A DNA stretch of 64,000 bases from Datura wrightii (taxonomy: Eukaryota; Streptophyta; Magnoliopsida; Solanales; Solanaceae). How positions within the stretch are numbered: position 1 is the stretch's first letter; every line of letters starts with the position of its first letter. The translations under genes were made by a program, and so were the position numbers. The notes under the pieces are model-generated. The model saw only the letters and a list, made by a program, of their open reading frames with translations. It did not search any database and had not been told where the DNA came from. Below, one piece after another: positions 45,151 to 57,379 of the stretch. Where the stretch lies: the NCBI GenBank assembly GCA_035772735.1, contig JASDFA010000007.1:71896501-71960500 (forward strand), given 5' to 3'.

Positions 45151-45690
45151 TATGTTATGAGTATTCCACCTTGATGTATATGAATTTATAGACCCAGGGG
45201 TTACTTTATCTTTTGTGACACCCTATGTTACTAGTAGTTTCAGTGTAAGTCCTGAAATCCTATCAGAACCCTTCTCAGTCTCTACTCTAGTCGGTGATTC
45301 AATTATAGCTCTACTGGTATATAGAAATCGCCTTGTCAGAGTTCTTTAGAAAACCACCTCAGCAAATTTAGTAGAGTTAACAATGATCGATTTTGATGTT
45401 ATCCTCGGCATGAATTGGTTATATGCATGTTATGCCTTAGTCAACTACAGAACCCGTGCATAGAGTTTAGATTAGCCGGTCCTAGAGTGGAAGGGTAGTT
45501 TAGTTGTGCATGTACGTTGCTTCATTTCTTACCTTAAGGCCTGAAAGATGATTTCTAAAGGTCGCATGTACCACCTAGTTAGCGTTAAGGATGCTACGTC
45601 TGAAACCCCGACTATCTAGTCAGTTGCTGTAGTGTGTGACTATCCAGAGGTGTTTTCAAATGACTTACCAGGAATTCCTCCCGAGCGGGA
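45151..45690 (+). pseudogene. TEK-3 protease
   Basis: Active-site region Phe-Ile-Asp-Pro-Gly-Val-Thr (family DPGAT, with Ala replaced by Val) near 45185, then FDVILGMNWLY (Asp of GMDWL replaced by Asn) and MISKGRMYHLVSVKD. Several in-frame TAG codons. Confidence 0.8.
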
Positions 45691-47010
45691 GATCAATTTT
45701 TGTATTGACCTTCATCCCGATACGTAGCCTATATCTATTCCTCCTTATTGAATAGCTCCAACTGAGCTAACAAAGTTGATGGAGCAGTTGAAAAACCTCT
45801 TAGACAAGGGTTTCATCAGACTGAGCAAATCCCCATGGGGTGCACCAGTTCTCTTTGTCCGCAAGAAGGATGGTTCTCTTTGTATGTGCATTGATTATTG
45901 GTAATTGAACAAAGTTACCATCAACAATAGGTATCCTCTTTCTAGGATTGATGATTTATTTGACCAACTTTGGAGTGCCAAGTGCTTTTCAAAGACAAAC
46001 CTCAGATACGAATACTATCAACTCAAGGTTCGGGAGAGTGACATTCCGAAGAAAGCCTTCAGGACTCGATATGGGCAATATGAGTTTGTAGTTATGTGTT
46101 TTGGAATAACGAATGCTCCTGCACCTTTTGTGGATTTGATGAATAGGGTGTTCAAGCCATACTTGGATATGTTCATAATTGTGTTCATAGATGACATCCT
46201 TATATACTCTCGGAGCGAGGAGGAGCATGCAACTCATCTGAGGGTGGTGCTATAGACTCTGAAGGATCGTCAATTATATGCTAAATTCAGTAAATGTAAG
46301 TTTTGGTTAAACTCATTGGCATTTTTGGGTCATGTGGTGTCAAGTGAGGGTGTACAAGTAGACTCTCAAAAGATAGAAGCGGTGAAGAATTGGCCTAGTC
46401 CAATTAATTCTTCGGATATCAGAAGTTTCTTGGGTTTAGCTGGTTATTATCGAAGGTTTGTTGAGGGTTTTTAATCCATTGCAGCCCTGTTGACTAAATT
46501 GACTCAAAAGAAAGTGAAGTTTCAATGGTCGAAGGCTTGTGAGAGGAGCTTCCAAGAGTTGAAGACTCGACTCACCTCAACATCAGTGTTAACCCTACCT
46601 GAGGGTACCGAGGGATTTGTGGTATATTGTGACGCCTCAAGGATCGGCCTTGATTGTGTGCTCATGCAGCATGATAAGGTTATAGACTATGCTTCGAGAT
46701 AGATTAAAAGAATTATTCGATTCACGATCTCGAATTGGCGTCGGTAGTATTTGCCTTGAAGATTTGGAGACACTATTTTTACGGGGTCCATGTAGATGTG
46801 TTTACGGACCACAAGAGCCTACAGTACGTGTTTTCCTAAAAATATTTGAATCTATGTCAGACAAGGTGGTTGCAACTTTTGAAATATTATGATATGAGTG
46901 TCCTCTACCATCCGGGAAAGGCTAATGTGGTGGCAGATACTCTTAGTAGGATTTCCATGGAGAGTGTGTCCCATATAGATGAGGAAAAGAAGGAGTTAGT
47001 GAAGGATTGA
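45691..47010 (+). pseudogene. pol: TEK-3 pol: reverse transcriptase and RNase H
   Basis: RT contains FVRKKDGSL, the GITNAPAPFVDLMNRV region and an intact Phe-Ile-Asp-Asp box (about 46186-46197). RNase H shows YCDAS near 46625 and TDHKS near 46805. Stops after CIDYW (45900), RVVL (46253) and GF (46471), and a frameshift near 46700 break the reading. Confidence 0.87.
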
Positions 47011-48387
47011 CATCAGCTTGCACAGCTAGGAGTCCGTCTTGTTGACTCGACAGATGGTGGTGTCATTATTCAGAATGGGTTAGAATCATCCTTAGTAACT
47101 GAAGTTAAGGCTAGACAAGAAAAGGATCCTATTTTGGTAAAGTTGAAGGAAGCCATTCAGAATCATAAGGTAGAAATCTTCTCCAAAGCAGGAGATGGGG
47201 TGCTTCGATATCAGGGTCGTTTGTGTGTTCTGGATGATAATGATTTGAAAGATTGGATATTGCGAGGACCATGGTTCCAGATATTCCAAAACATTTAGGT
47301 GCCACCAAGATGTACCGTGACCTACAGGAAGTCTATTAGTGGAGTGGCATGAAGAAGGACATAGCATAATTTGTGGCTAAGTGTCCGAATTGTCAACAGG
47401 TGAAAGTGGAACATCAAAGACATGGAGGTGTGCTTCAAGACATTAATATTTTTACTTGGAAGTGGGAGGAGATCAATATGGACTTCATTATAGGGTTGCC
47501 TCGTACACACCGACAGTATGAATCTATTTGGGTGGTTGTGAACAGGTTGACTAAAGTAGCTCATTTCCTACCGGTCAAAACTACCGATTCAATAGAGGAT
47601 TATGCTAAGTTACACATTTTGGAGTTATTTCGGTTGGATGGAGATCCCTTGTCCATCATATCAAATAGAGGTACTCAATTTACCTCATAATTTTGGAGAT
47701 CATTTCAAAAGGGACTTGGTACCCAGGTTAAGCTTAGCACAACATTGCACCCACAAACAGATGGTCAAACCGAGCGGACCATTCAGAATCTTGAGGATAT
47801 GTTGAGAGCGTGTGAGATAGATTTTAAGGGTATATGGGATGACCATTTGCCTTTCATTGAGTTTGCATATAATAACTACCATTCTAACATTAAGATGGCT
47901 CCGTTTGAGGCTCTTTATGGGCGAAGGTGTAGATCACCTACTGGTTTGTTTAAGGTTGGTGAAGCTACAATGATAGGTCCAGATTCAATCCATGAGGCTA
48001 TAGAAAAAGTCTAGCTTATAAGGGACAATTTGAAAATAGCTTAGATTCGCCAAATGTCCTATGCGGATGTGAGGAGGAGAGAACTTGAGTTTGAATTCGA
48101 TGATTGTGTATTTCTAAAGGTGTCTCCCATGAAGGGAGTGATGACGTTCAGAAGGAAAGGGAAACTCAGTCCCTTTTATGTTGGTTCGTACTAGATTGTG
48201 AAGCGGGTTGATAAGGTAGCATTTGAGTTGGAGTTGTCCTCAGAATTAGCTTAAGTCCATCTACTTTTCCATGTATCGCTCTTAAAGAAGTGTTCGGGTG
48301 ATCTAGCTCTGGCTGTTCCGGTGGACAGTGTCGGTGTGAAAGATAGCCTTAGAAATACTTTATCATTAGGTTTGTAAACTAAGAAAT
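47011..48387 (+). pseudogene. pol: TEK-3 pol: integrase core
   Basis: Zinc-binding Cys pair in KCPNCQQVKVEH (near 47380) and the catalytic Asp in INMDFIIGLP are present. The second catalytic Asp is replaced (SIISNRGTQF, family SIISDRG, near 47655-47685). The Glu region TERTIQNLEDML follows. TAG codons at 47688, 48012 and later interrupt the frame. Confidence 0.87.
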
Positions 48388-48513
48388 AAAGAAGTAGCCT
48401 CAGTCAAGGTCTTTTGGAGGAATCATCATGTTGAGGGAGCTATGTGGGAAGCAAAAGTAGATATAATGGCTAAATACCCGTATCTATTCCCTTCTGGCTC
48501 AATTTCAGCTTGA
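48388..48513 (+). pseudogene. TEK-3 integrase chromodomain
   Basis: The C-terminal VKVFWRNHHVEGAMWEA segment, ending PYLF before a TGA at 48511, matches the chromodomain tail of plant chromoviruses, which guides integration to particular chromatin marks. It is the only chromodomain visible in the window and the main reason to place the TEK elements among chromoviruses. Confidence 0.8.
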
Positions 48514-48739
48514 GGTATTAGTTTCCTCCTTAGTACCCTATCCAATTTCATGTTCAGCTCATGTTCCCTAGTTTCTTTCATGTCAATGAATGTATGTGTG
48601 ATTCATGAATTCAGTTTAGTCATTTAGTTAAATTCGGAGTCAGTCACTCCATCAGTCTTCAACATGTATATTCAGTGTTTGAGTATGATGATTGCATTTT
48701 TCTTCTTTTTAATATGTTTTTCCACAATCGAGGATGAAT

Positions 48740-48758
48740 GTTCGCATGTGGGAGGTAT
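48740..48758 (+). other. TEK-3 polypurine tract
   Basis: CGAGGATGAATG followed by GTGGGAGGTATT directly before the 3' LTR; purine-rich and in the expected position. Confidence 0.6.
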
Positions 48759-51003
48759 TTTAATACCCCGAAAACCCTAAAATCAGACTCAGGAGTTGAA
48801 ATGGAGAAAATAGAATTTTCTGCACTAGGTCACAGGATGAGTCGTCCAGTGACCTATGGGTGCACCACAAATCGTTGAGTGACTTGTGGGGAGGATCATG
48901 TATTGGGTTGGAATTTTGAGTTTTGAGGTGACTACGAGTGTGGTCTCGAGTCATGGTCAACACCACGATTCGTTGAGTGGTCCATGGTCAAGAGTTGACT
49001 AGGGATTTAATGATTAGGCAGTGTGGGTAATGACTTGGTCAACATGAGTCATTGGGTACACCACGAGTCGTGGTGTCCCTCGTGGTAGCCCTTAGAAGGC
49101 AGAGTCTAGTGCAGGCAACGGGAAGTGACCCCGAGTCGTGGTCAGTGACAACAAGTCGTCCAGTCCCTCGTGGGATTGGCAGTGTGTTTTCCCTGTGAAG
49201 TTATTAAGGGATTTTCCATAATTCCTAAGCTCCTAGCCTAAAATACATCATTTTAAGCTTAGAATAGAGTGTTTTAAGAGGGGTAAGTTCATTCTAGGCT
49301 TATTCACTACCATGCATGCAAGTTTAGAAGATCCTAAGGGTGATCAAGCCTAAATTCTTCAAAGTTCTTCTGCAAATTCTCTTTAGGAAATCAAGAAAGT
49401 TGTGAAATCATATTTCCATAGGTGTGTAGGGTTATGAATGGGTGTAATTATCCACAGCCATGCCCAATCGCCTCCCAATTCATGAAATTCTAATTGATTA
49501 ATTTATCGGATTTTTACCCGACAAGTAAATTCTTTAATTTTCAATCATGGGTATGATCTAAGCATGTTTTTAATGTTGAATTATGATTAATGGGCATATT
49601 TTACAAAATTTTCAATTATAAATTATGTTTCCAAGTTTTATAAATTATGGTTCCCATCCATGAAAGTTCATGAAAGTTGAGATCTATGAAATATGTATTC
49701 AAGCATGATGAGATGTTTATGAAGAAAGTATGATTTCAAATTTACTCATGTCTATGTCCTTGTTTTCGATTGATCAAGTCTATTTCAAGCATGTTTAAGT
49801 ATTGGGCAAGCCCATATGATCAAGTATATTTCATGATGTATCTAAATTTCAAGTATTAGCTTACCACATGGATTTTGGAGTCCAGACTCCCACTATTTTC
49901 ATCTTGTGGTATGGTTTGAGCCAAGGCTCCTCATGTTATGATTTCTGATTTATCTATGTATATTATGAGTCAGCTTCATCATTAGACGATGGTTTAGCTT
50001 CGCTGAAAAATGATGGAGAGCATATGCATGTTTTTGGGATTAGTGTCTAGCACCGAGTAGGCTAAGAGTCAGTCAACCCTCCTTAGAACTACGCGCCAAC
50101 ATAGGTTTACATATATAATTTGGGACCTCCCTCGTGAGCTTCCCCTTCCCCCAGGGGCCTTGAGCTTGATATCGATATCATGGTAGTGTCCTTAGCCCTG
50201 GTAAAGCTTTGGATGGCTCTGCCCACTTGAATGTGATATTCGAAACCACATAAGCTCTATCGTGGTAATGTCGGTTATATAAAGAGTCTCCCATTGTTCA
50301 TCATGATTTCCGTTATGCATGTTCATCAGTCATGATATTATGTTTTCAGCAGGTTTGACCCAATTTTTAATTTTACTTATGATTATAAGTTTTCAGCTTT
50401 GGGTCATTCGATTCAGTTATGATATTCAGTTATATTAAGATCATGATTTCAGAAAATAACATACAAGCCCTACTCTCAGAATCTTATCTTGATTATGTTT
50501 TCAGGATATGCATGATTTATGATTTTACTTACTTAGTGGTTTTACTTACCTTACATACTCGGTACATTTCACATACTGACTATATACTCTATATTGTATC
50601 GTTTCATGATACAGGCTCGGATATTTAGGCTTAGTGTCTTCATTAGCCAGATCTGCAACATTAGCACTTATCATCCAGAGTTGGTGAGTCCTCATCTTTT
50701 GAGGGCCCTTCTTTTTAGTTGTATTTAGTACTTTTAGTTTTACACTTTAGTGAGTTAGTTGGGGTCTTGTCGCATCAACTCGTCAGTAGTAGAGGGTTTT
50801 CATACATAGCATTTAATCAACTTCGGTTTTGAGTTTTGTATTCCAATGTTATGAGATTATCAGACTTCCACTATATTAATTATGTTGATCTTCTGCTTTG
50901 TTATTTTTGAATTAGATGATATGTTCATGCCATGGGTCGACTTGGATCCTCTTGGGGTTTCTTGTCCCATGTCTCGATCCGAGGATACATTCGTGTCGTG
51001 ACA
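48759..51003 (+). repeat. TEK-3 3' LTR
   Basis: 2245 bp, alignable throughout with the 5' LTR. The terminal TG has become TT and the end is GTCGTGACA. Motif array at about 48835-49170; the palindromic box has decayed (AAAATACATCATTTT). Confidence 0.9.
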
Positions 51004-52128
51004 ATGCCCGAGGCTGAGATGTTGAGCATATTAGAGGCTTGTCACTCATCCCCTGTTGGGGGTCAACACAGCGGGATCCTCATAGCCCACAAAATTCTTC
51101 AATGTGGGTACTATTCGCCAACTATTCACCAAGATGCACATGATTTTACAAAGGCCTATGATGAATGTCAAGGGCAAGGAGGCATATCACGAATGCATGA
51201 GCTCCGTCTTACTCCTATCTGTGTCATTGAGCTATTTGATGTGTGGGGCATTGACTTCATGGGCCCCTTTGTTAGATTAAATGGGATGAAGTACATACTT
51301 GTAGCTGTGGACTATGTATCTAAGTGGGTGGAGGCAGTTGTGGTTCCCAATAATAAAGGAAAGAGTGTCACAACATTCTTGAAGCAGAACATTTTCTCCA
51401 GATTTGTAACTCCTAGAGCAAGTAGTGATGCGGGTTCGCACTTTTGCAACCGGTAGTTTCAAACTTTGTTTGAAAAAATATGGGGTGAAACATAGGGTGG
51501 CAACACCTTACCACCCACAATCTAGTAGGCAAGTTGAGGTCTCCAACTGGGAGATAAAGACCATCTTAGCAAAGACTATGAATGCTAATAGGATGGATTG
51601 GTCTAGAAAGCTGGATGACACGTTATGGGCTTATTAGACTGCATTCAGGACCCTTATAGGTATGTCTCCTTATCAACTTGTGTATGGGAAAACATGTCAT
51701 CTTCCGGTCGAGCTTGAGCACAAAGCCATGTGGGCGCTCAAGAAGATGAATCTCAATTGGAGTGATGCTGCAAACATAAGGCTTGATCAGTTGAATGACT
51801 TAGATGAATTTCATTTGAAAGCCTATGAAAGTTCAGCATTTATAAAGAGAGGATGAAGATACATCATGACTGAAAAATTGAGCAGAGAGAGTTCATCCCT
51901 AGGGATATGGTTTTTCTATTCAATTCTGGGCTTTGCTTGTTTCCTGAAAAGTTGAAGTCTAAATGGTTGGGACCACTGTGAGAGGTACAAGTATTCTCAT
52001 ATGGTGCGATTGAGTTGGAAAATCATGAAGAAAAATGGCTCAAGGTGAACGGTTAGCGGGTCAAAGCATATCTAGGGAAAAGTGAAGAAATCAAACTAGT
52101 GGACCTTTGGGCTCTAGGTGAAGTCTGA
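51004..52128 (+). pseudogene. pol: ATH-D pol: integrase
   Basis: Continues from 41473 after TEK-3. Zinc-binding His pair (CHSS, QHSG), catalytic Asp in WGIDFMGPF, a damaged second Asp region (ASSDAGSHF) and Glu in RQVEVSN. A frameshift near 51456 and stops at 51637 and 51854 break it. The C-terminus reads to a TGA at 52126, just before the hairpin region. Confidence 0.87.
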
Positions 52129-52280
52129 GTAACCAAGGAATTGCATCATGCCGCGATGTTAAATCAAGCGTTGCTTGGGAGGTAACCCATAGATGTATCT
52201 TGGTGAAGTCTGAGTAACTAGGATACCTACGTCATGTAGCAACGTTAAATCAAGCTTTGCTTGGGAGGCAACCCAAGATG
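52107..52280 (+). repeat. Tandem pair carrying the post-integrase hairpin (ATH-D)
   Basis: Two adjacent copies of roughly 80-90 bases begin GGTGAAGTCTGAGTAAC and end with the hairpin. The second hairpin (52260-52277, CTTGGG-AGGCAA-CCCAAG) is perfect; the first (52174-52191) has lost its outer pairs. A third partial copy of the GGTGAAGTCTGAG start is at about 53298. Confidence 0.75.
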
Positions 52281-52384
52281 TAATTGTGAAACAATATAGT
52301 GTCACGTATATTGAGATGTGCAGGTGTGATAAGATGGGAAATTTGGAGTTGGAGCAAAAATTTTTGCGCTGGAGTCTGGTGCTA

Positions 52385-52720
52385 AAAATCACAGAACGAG
52401 TCGTTACTAGATGTAACAACTCATCGTCACCCAGTTGTGGTCACTGAAGGTTAAAATATTGAAGATATAAAGTCAAGAACGAGTGTCCCAATGAGTCTTT
52501 GGGTCCCTCATCTTGAAGAAGCTAAAAATCAACTGAGGGTACAAGACCAACGACTCAAGGCACGAATCGTTGGGCTTCACAAAGAGTCGTTACCTGAGTC
52601 ATCTGGTCCCAGGTAAGTTTTTCTTTTGGGCACACATAATGGGTAACAGAATGATTTGTTGCTCATGCCAATGACTCTTCACATAGGGGTCGTGGTCTAC
52701 ATGTCGAACTTATATTCACC
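52385..52720 (+). promoter_or_regulatory. ATH-D spacer array 1
   Basis: ACGASTCGT-type motifs (perfect copy at 52396-52404) in the spacer between pol and ORF3, ending near a TTATATTC stretch at about 52709. The same motif type occupies the ATH-D LTR upstream of its TATA box. Confidence 0.45.
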
Positions 52721-53760
52721 TGACCCGACCCATAATTGAAATGCTTAAATTGATTTCTTACCCTTAATTGCATATGTTTCCCTCAAATTACTCACACATT
52801 CAAATCTTAAAAATACTAAACAATTCCCTTCGCCTTCCCCACTCATCATCTTCAAATTTCACAAACACCCCGACACACTACCACAGCCGCACGATCACAC
52901 GTTCGCGAAAGCACAAACCAAATTCTCATATCCTACCATCGACAATCATCACTAAAGTAAGGCTTTCAAATGATTCCCGTAGTCAATTCAACCTCCTCAT
53001 GTTTGAAAATGTCTGTGAAAATTGTGAATTTAGTCTCATGATAAACACTAGGGTGATTTACATATGATTAACTAAATTTTAGACCTAAACTAACTGATTG
53101 GGTAGACTAAATATGTAATAAAATTATGGTGGGTTGTATTTGTGGGAACTCTTGACCATGATTGAACAAAGGATGGTTTGGGTTGTCTATACCCATTGAG
53201 TTGGCGGGCATTACAATTTGTATTTGCTTTGGTAATGAAGCTTGGATTGTTTTTCCCGCCCAACTCCCACAAAAATAGAGTGAAAAAGTGTGATATAGGT
53301 GAAGTCTGAGCAACCCAGCATGAACAAGGTGCACCTTGAGTAAAATGGCATGTACAGTGATGACATGTCATGTAATGACTCATGGGTTTGCCTGACGAGT
53401 CATTATACGAGTTGTCACCACTGTCTTAAAATAGGTGACACACTGGACTCTTGAGAACGACTCACGTAATGAGTCGTGGTCTCACTTAATGACTCGTGAG
53501 GTGACTCGTCCTGAATGGGACAACAAGTGATGGATTCTGAGGTTGAGGTCACGACTGACTTAACGAGTCATTTCGTCTAGTCAAGTCATCAAGTCTACTG
53601 GAAAAAAATTACAACATCTGAATATGCGTAAAATGGATGACTTAACGAGCCGTTGTAAGTGATAGTGACTTGTTTAGTCACTCATCGGACTGTCCTCAGT
53701 CACTAATTTTTATATCCCTCTACTATCATTTTGGGTACATACTTTACTTCCACAAGTATA
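52721..53760 (+). other. ATH-D ORF3 leader with candidate intron and array 2
   Basis: A C/A-rich leader resembling that of ATH-A, then a donor-like AAA|GTAAGG at 52957 and a weak acceptor CCACAAG at 53756, just before the ORF3 ATG. A second motif array lies inside at about 53370-53715, followed by TTTTTATATCCC. Splice ends are less convincing than in ATH-A and ATH-B. No gene seen. Confidence 0.35.
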
Positions 53761-55860
53761 ATGGCACCCAAAGGAAACTCTAAGAAGGGCAAGGCCAAGA
53801 AGTAGTGGCCAAAAAAAGGATAGCCCTCAACTCATAAGCTGGTCAACCAACCAACATCTTCAGAAGAGTCAAGCAGCTCAGTAGAGGAGTATGGGGTTGA
53901 GGAGGAGCAACTAGAGCGGAGAGCGACCAGGGAAAGGACTAAACATCCTAGCACTCCGACAGCCATGGTCGCATCTTCAACTCCTTTTGCAAGGGACCCA
54001 CCCAGCAATGAAGGAGATAATGATGGTGACTCATCCCCAAAGGATCAGGGGGTGAGTCCAACACCGAACAGAAAAATGCTGTAAATGAGGAGATTGAAAC
54101 CTTGGACACCTCTCCACCCTCTACTGACAGAGTGTAGACACGAAGGCTGGTTAACAGGTGGGATGTTTTGGGAATGTGGGTGATCTACAATAGGGATATT
54201 GCTGCAAATGATAAGGGCTATTTGAAGAGGAGCATCTGCGAAGAGCCGAGATTGGTCACTGTTGGGATCAAAGACCTCCCAGAGTTTCAAGCTTTATTTG
54301 ATAAGTACAGGTTCAACTAGTTGAGTGAACCTTTCGGCAGTTATAGCCCAACATTTGTCCGAGAGTCCAATACAGCATATGTGGCCACCCTAAAAAATCA
54401 AGCCTTGGGAGGCCAAGATTGGAGGAAGAGGCCCGCAATGACTAGAGTAATGATGCGGGAGACATCGATGGACATATTTGAGTGCACCATCTCATGCATG
54501 CTTATGGTCCAGAGTTTGAGCCTCTGACTAACACAGCCGAGTTTCATTACCGACTAAGTGAGCTGCAAAAGATAAAGCCAAAGAAGTTGAGTGTGGAGGA
54601 TAAGAAGATATAATACACATGGTTGGCATGGGTGATGACTGCTAAGGGTACAATTGTGGCGTGGCTTATCAGTTAGGAGACACAAATTAAGAAGGCCATT
54701 CTGAACTTTAGGTAAAATTTTGGTGTTCATTGGTGCGACATAGGTTGGGCCCAACCAGCAATGACAATATTGTGTCACCGGACAGAACGACATTGGTGGC
54801 TAGCATAATGGAGGGGTATGAGATAAATTTCCCCAGATACATCACTAAAGAGATATGGGCGAGAGCCATACTGAACGGCATGAGTATTCCATTTCCATGC
54901 TTGGTGTCTCGGCTTTGTAGGGAGTCAGGTCCCTAAGTTTTCCATGTTGACCAAAGGGTCAAGGTACTCAAAATTATTGATATTGGGCTGATTAGGGATG
55001 ATACTACTCTGGTCTCCAAGGCCAAGAGTTAGGTTGCCATACCTACTCAAGCTGCCATGTTAGCTGAGGCATTGCATAGGGGCCCTCAGATTGAGACTCC
55101 AAGGTTCATCGAGTTAGAGACAGAGCTGCCAATATCCCATGAGGCAGGTGGTCAACTTGCTGGACCACTAGTTTTCTCTCCATGGTCTTCACTAGCCGGC
55201 CTAGTCACGCTTTCACATGAGTTCATCATTGACATGGCTTGGCGGCTGGCTAGAGTAGAAAAGCAGTAGGCAAATACAACACTTCAGGTGAAAGTGCTAA
55301 CGGAGTAGGTGAAGCCCTGGGTGACTAAAGAGCTGAAGGGCCTATCTCATACACAACATGGGCGGCTAGATGTATTTGAGAGGCAAATGGATGATTGCCT
55401 CGCGTAAATATAGATGCTAGAGCTAACAAAGTGGTATGCTGAGGTTGATGCCTTGTGAGCAGAGCTAGAGAGGTATCAGCATGACTGATCTCTATTATAC
55501 CACCACCAGTGATTCCAGTGTCTAAGGCAGATAGTGAGGAGGAGCTACCTCCAGTTGTGGATTTCATCACTGAGGAGCCTATAGAAGAGGGTAAAGGATA
55601 AAATCCTCAAGAAGAGGCGAGCAATATTGATAGTGGTAATCTACTTAGATATCAAAAGAGGGAGAGACATGATATAGAGGCAGCACTGAGGCTTTCTAAA
55701 GATGAGGCCCGAGTGAGGGTAGAGATTGAGACTGCTAGAGCTTGTGGTGAGGGTACGAGCTTTGTTGGCTTAGAGAATATGCCGGACCCTAACGCTGCCC
55801 TAAAAGACAAGGCTGGGGGTGCATCTGCACCTCCTAGTAATCAGAGTCCATATGTCTAGG
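53761..55860 (+). pseudogene. ATH-D ORF3
   Basis: About 2.1 kb of decayed coding sequence in the ORF3 position. It begins ATG with a lysine-rich start (APKGNSKKGKAKK) and later shows FQALFDKYRFN, GSYSPTFVRE and EINFPRYITKEIWARA, which resemble the plant 'putative plant transposon protein' family; an acidic C-terminal part follows. Many stops (for example at 53803 and 54318) and frameshifts. Longer and divergent from the ATH-A/B ORF3. Function unknown. Confidence 0.65.
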
Positions 55861-57379
55861 ATATCCTAGGTATATTGCTCATTCCCTTGCTTTACTATTT
55901 TAATGCGTCGAGGGCGAGGCATGTCTTTTTGATGGGGGTAGGGGGATGATACCTGGCTTTTGTTGAACATAACCTAAGGGTTTTTCTTAACGAATGTCTT
56001 TTCCCTCAAGTGTTCATTATCTAATAGAACCGACATGTTTAGGTTTTGTTTTTTATATGTTTTGCTTTAATTGAACGAAAATAGGTGAACTTAGGGCAGT
56101 CAAATAAAATGGACATTTTAACGGAAAATTTGACATATTGAAACTGTGAATGAGCCCCTCCTAAGATTTTGGGTGTTGTGTGCTTAGTTTAGATATCATG
56201 ACCTTTGTGGATCTTTGTATGTCATTAATATTGTGAATGTGATAACCATTGTGTGACTATGCATGAACTAGCAATTGGTAGTGATGGTGTTTTCCTGTGC
56301 ATTGTGTGTGTGAGGTGTTTAGTTTTGTTCAACAGTTGTGTGTACAATCTAGAACTCGCCTAGTTAGTCATACCAAGGTTGTAAGATAGTTTTTTAGGAA
56401 ATGATCATAGGCCATTATTCAAATTAGTCCACTTTAGCCTTAAAGACCTACCAAATGAATATGTATATCCCTTGATCCTGATTTTGAGCCTAAATTGACA
56501 ATTTTCATTGTTTAGCTAATTCGCCTTCCCTCTTTATATACGATGAACCTATTTTGGCCTTGGTCCTTGCTTGGACATGTGGACCTCAACTCTGGCAAAA
56601 TGCCTAAGTTGAGGATGACTATTATACGGGTGGACAAGAAAAGTGGGTTGGAAAATAGTTGAGTAATGAGAAAGAAAGGAGGCTGCAGTGTGATTTGAAA
56701 AAATAAATATATGAATAACTGCTTGAAAAAAAGAATAATTCCTTGAAAAGAGAATAACCGCACCCGTAGTTGTAAAATAGAAGAAAAGAGGGAAAAAGCG
56801 AGAGAAGTGAAAAAGATGTTAAGTGGAGCCAAAGTTAGTGTAGTGCCAAGGAGGGTTGAGTCACTATTTCTCTATATATATATATCATACCCATCCCCGA
56901 GCCTATGTTACAAGTCTAAAAAAATCCCTATAATGATGCTAATCCAACCTTCTAACCAGCTGAGGTATAGAAAATAAGGGCAAGCCTATGGTTTTGTATG
57001 CACACTATATGAATTTCCTTGTAAGAGTAAGTGCACTTGATACAGTCCCTGTTCTGAATTGTATTGATTTATGTCTGTGAGTGATTTAGACTTCTTTGTA
57101 GTGAAGGCACATGGGCGACAACATTGACTGCTAGCTATTTTTCACACAGGGTTGCAGGTTTATAGTAGAATGCCATTTCTTGATCCCTTCGTGTCATGGT
57201 AGAAATCTTTGCGTAAGAACTTTGATTTTTGTTTGATGATATAGGAGGGGTTAGAAATTTTGATTCATTTATGACATGAGTTTGTGACTGCCATAGGTCT
57301 CCTAGGTTTTTTTTAGTTGACGTGTCATTTTAGTTTTTGTTTTGACTGACGACATGGAAAAGTTCTAAGTTGAGGGTGT
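55861..57379 (+). other. ATH-D 3' UTR and polypurine tract
   Basis: AT-rich noncoding sequence after ORF3, with a purine-rich TAAGTTGAGGGTGT at 57366-57379 directly before the 3' LTR. I see no gene in it. Confidence 0.7.

Larger units (their letters stand above)
41474..51003 (+). mobile_element. TEK-3: complete chromovirus with chromodomain
   Basis: Both LTRs (41474-43693 and 48759-51003), primer site, gag, protease, RT, RNase H, integrase with chromodomain, and a purine-rich tract before the 3' LTR are present: 9,530 bp. It lies inside ATH-D integrase, flanked by GTACC (41469-41473) and ATGCC (51004-51008), a target duplication with two transitions. Numerous TAG codons make it inactive. Confidence 0.92.
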
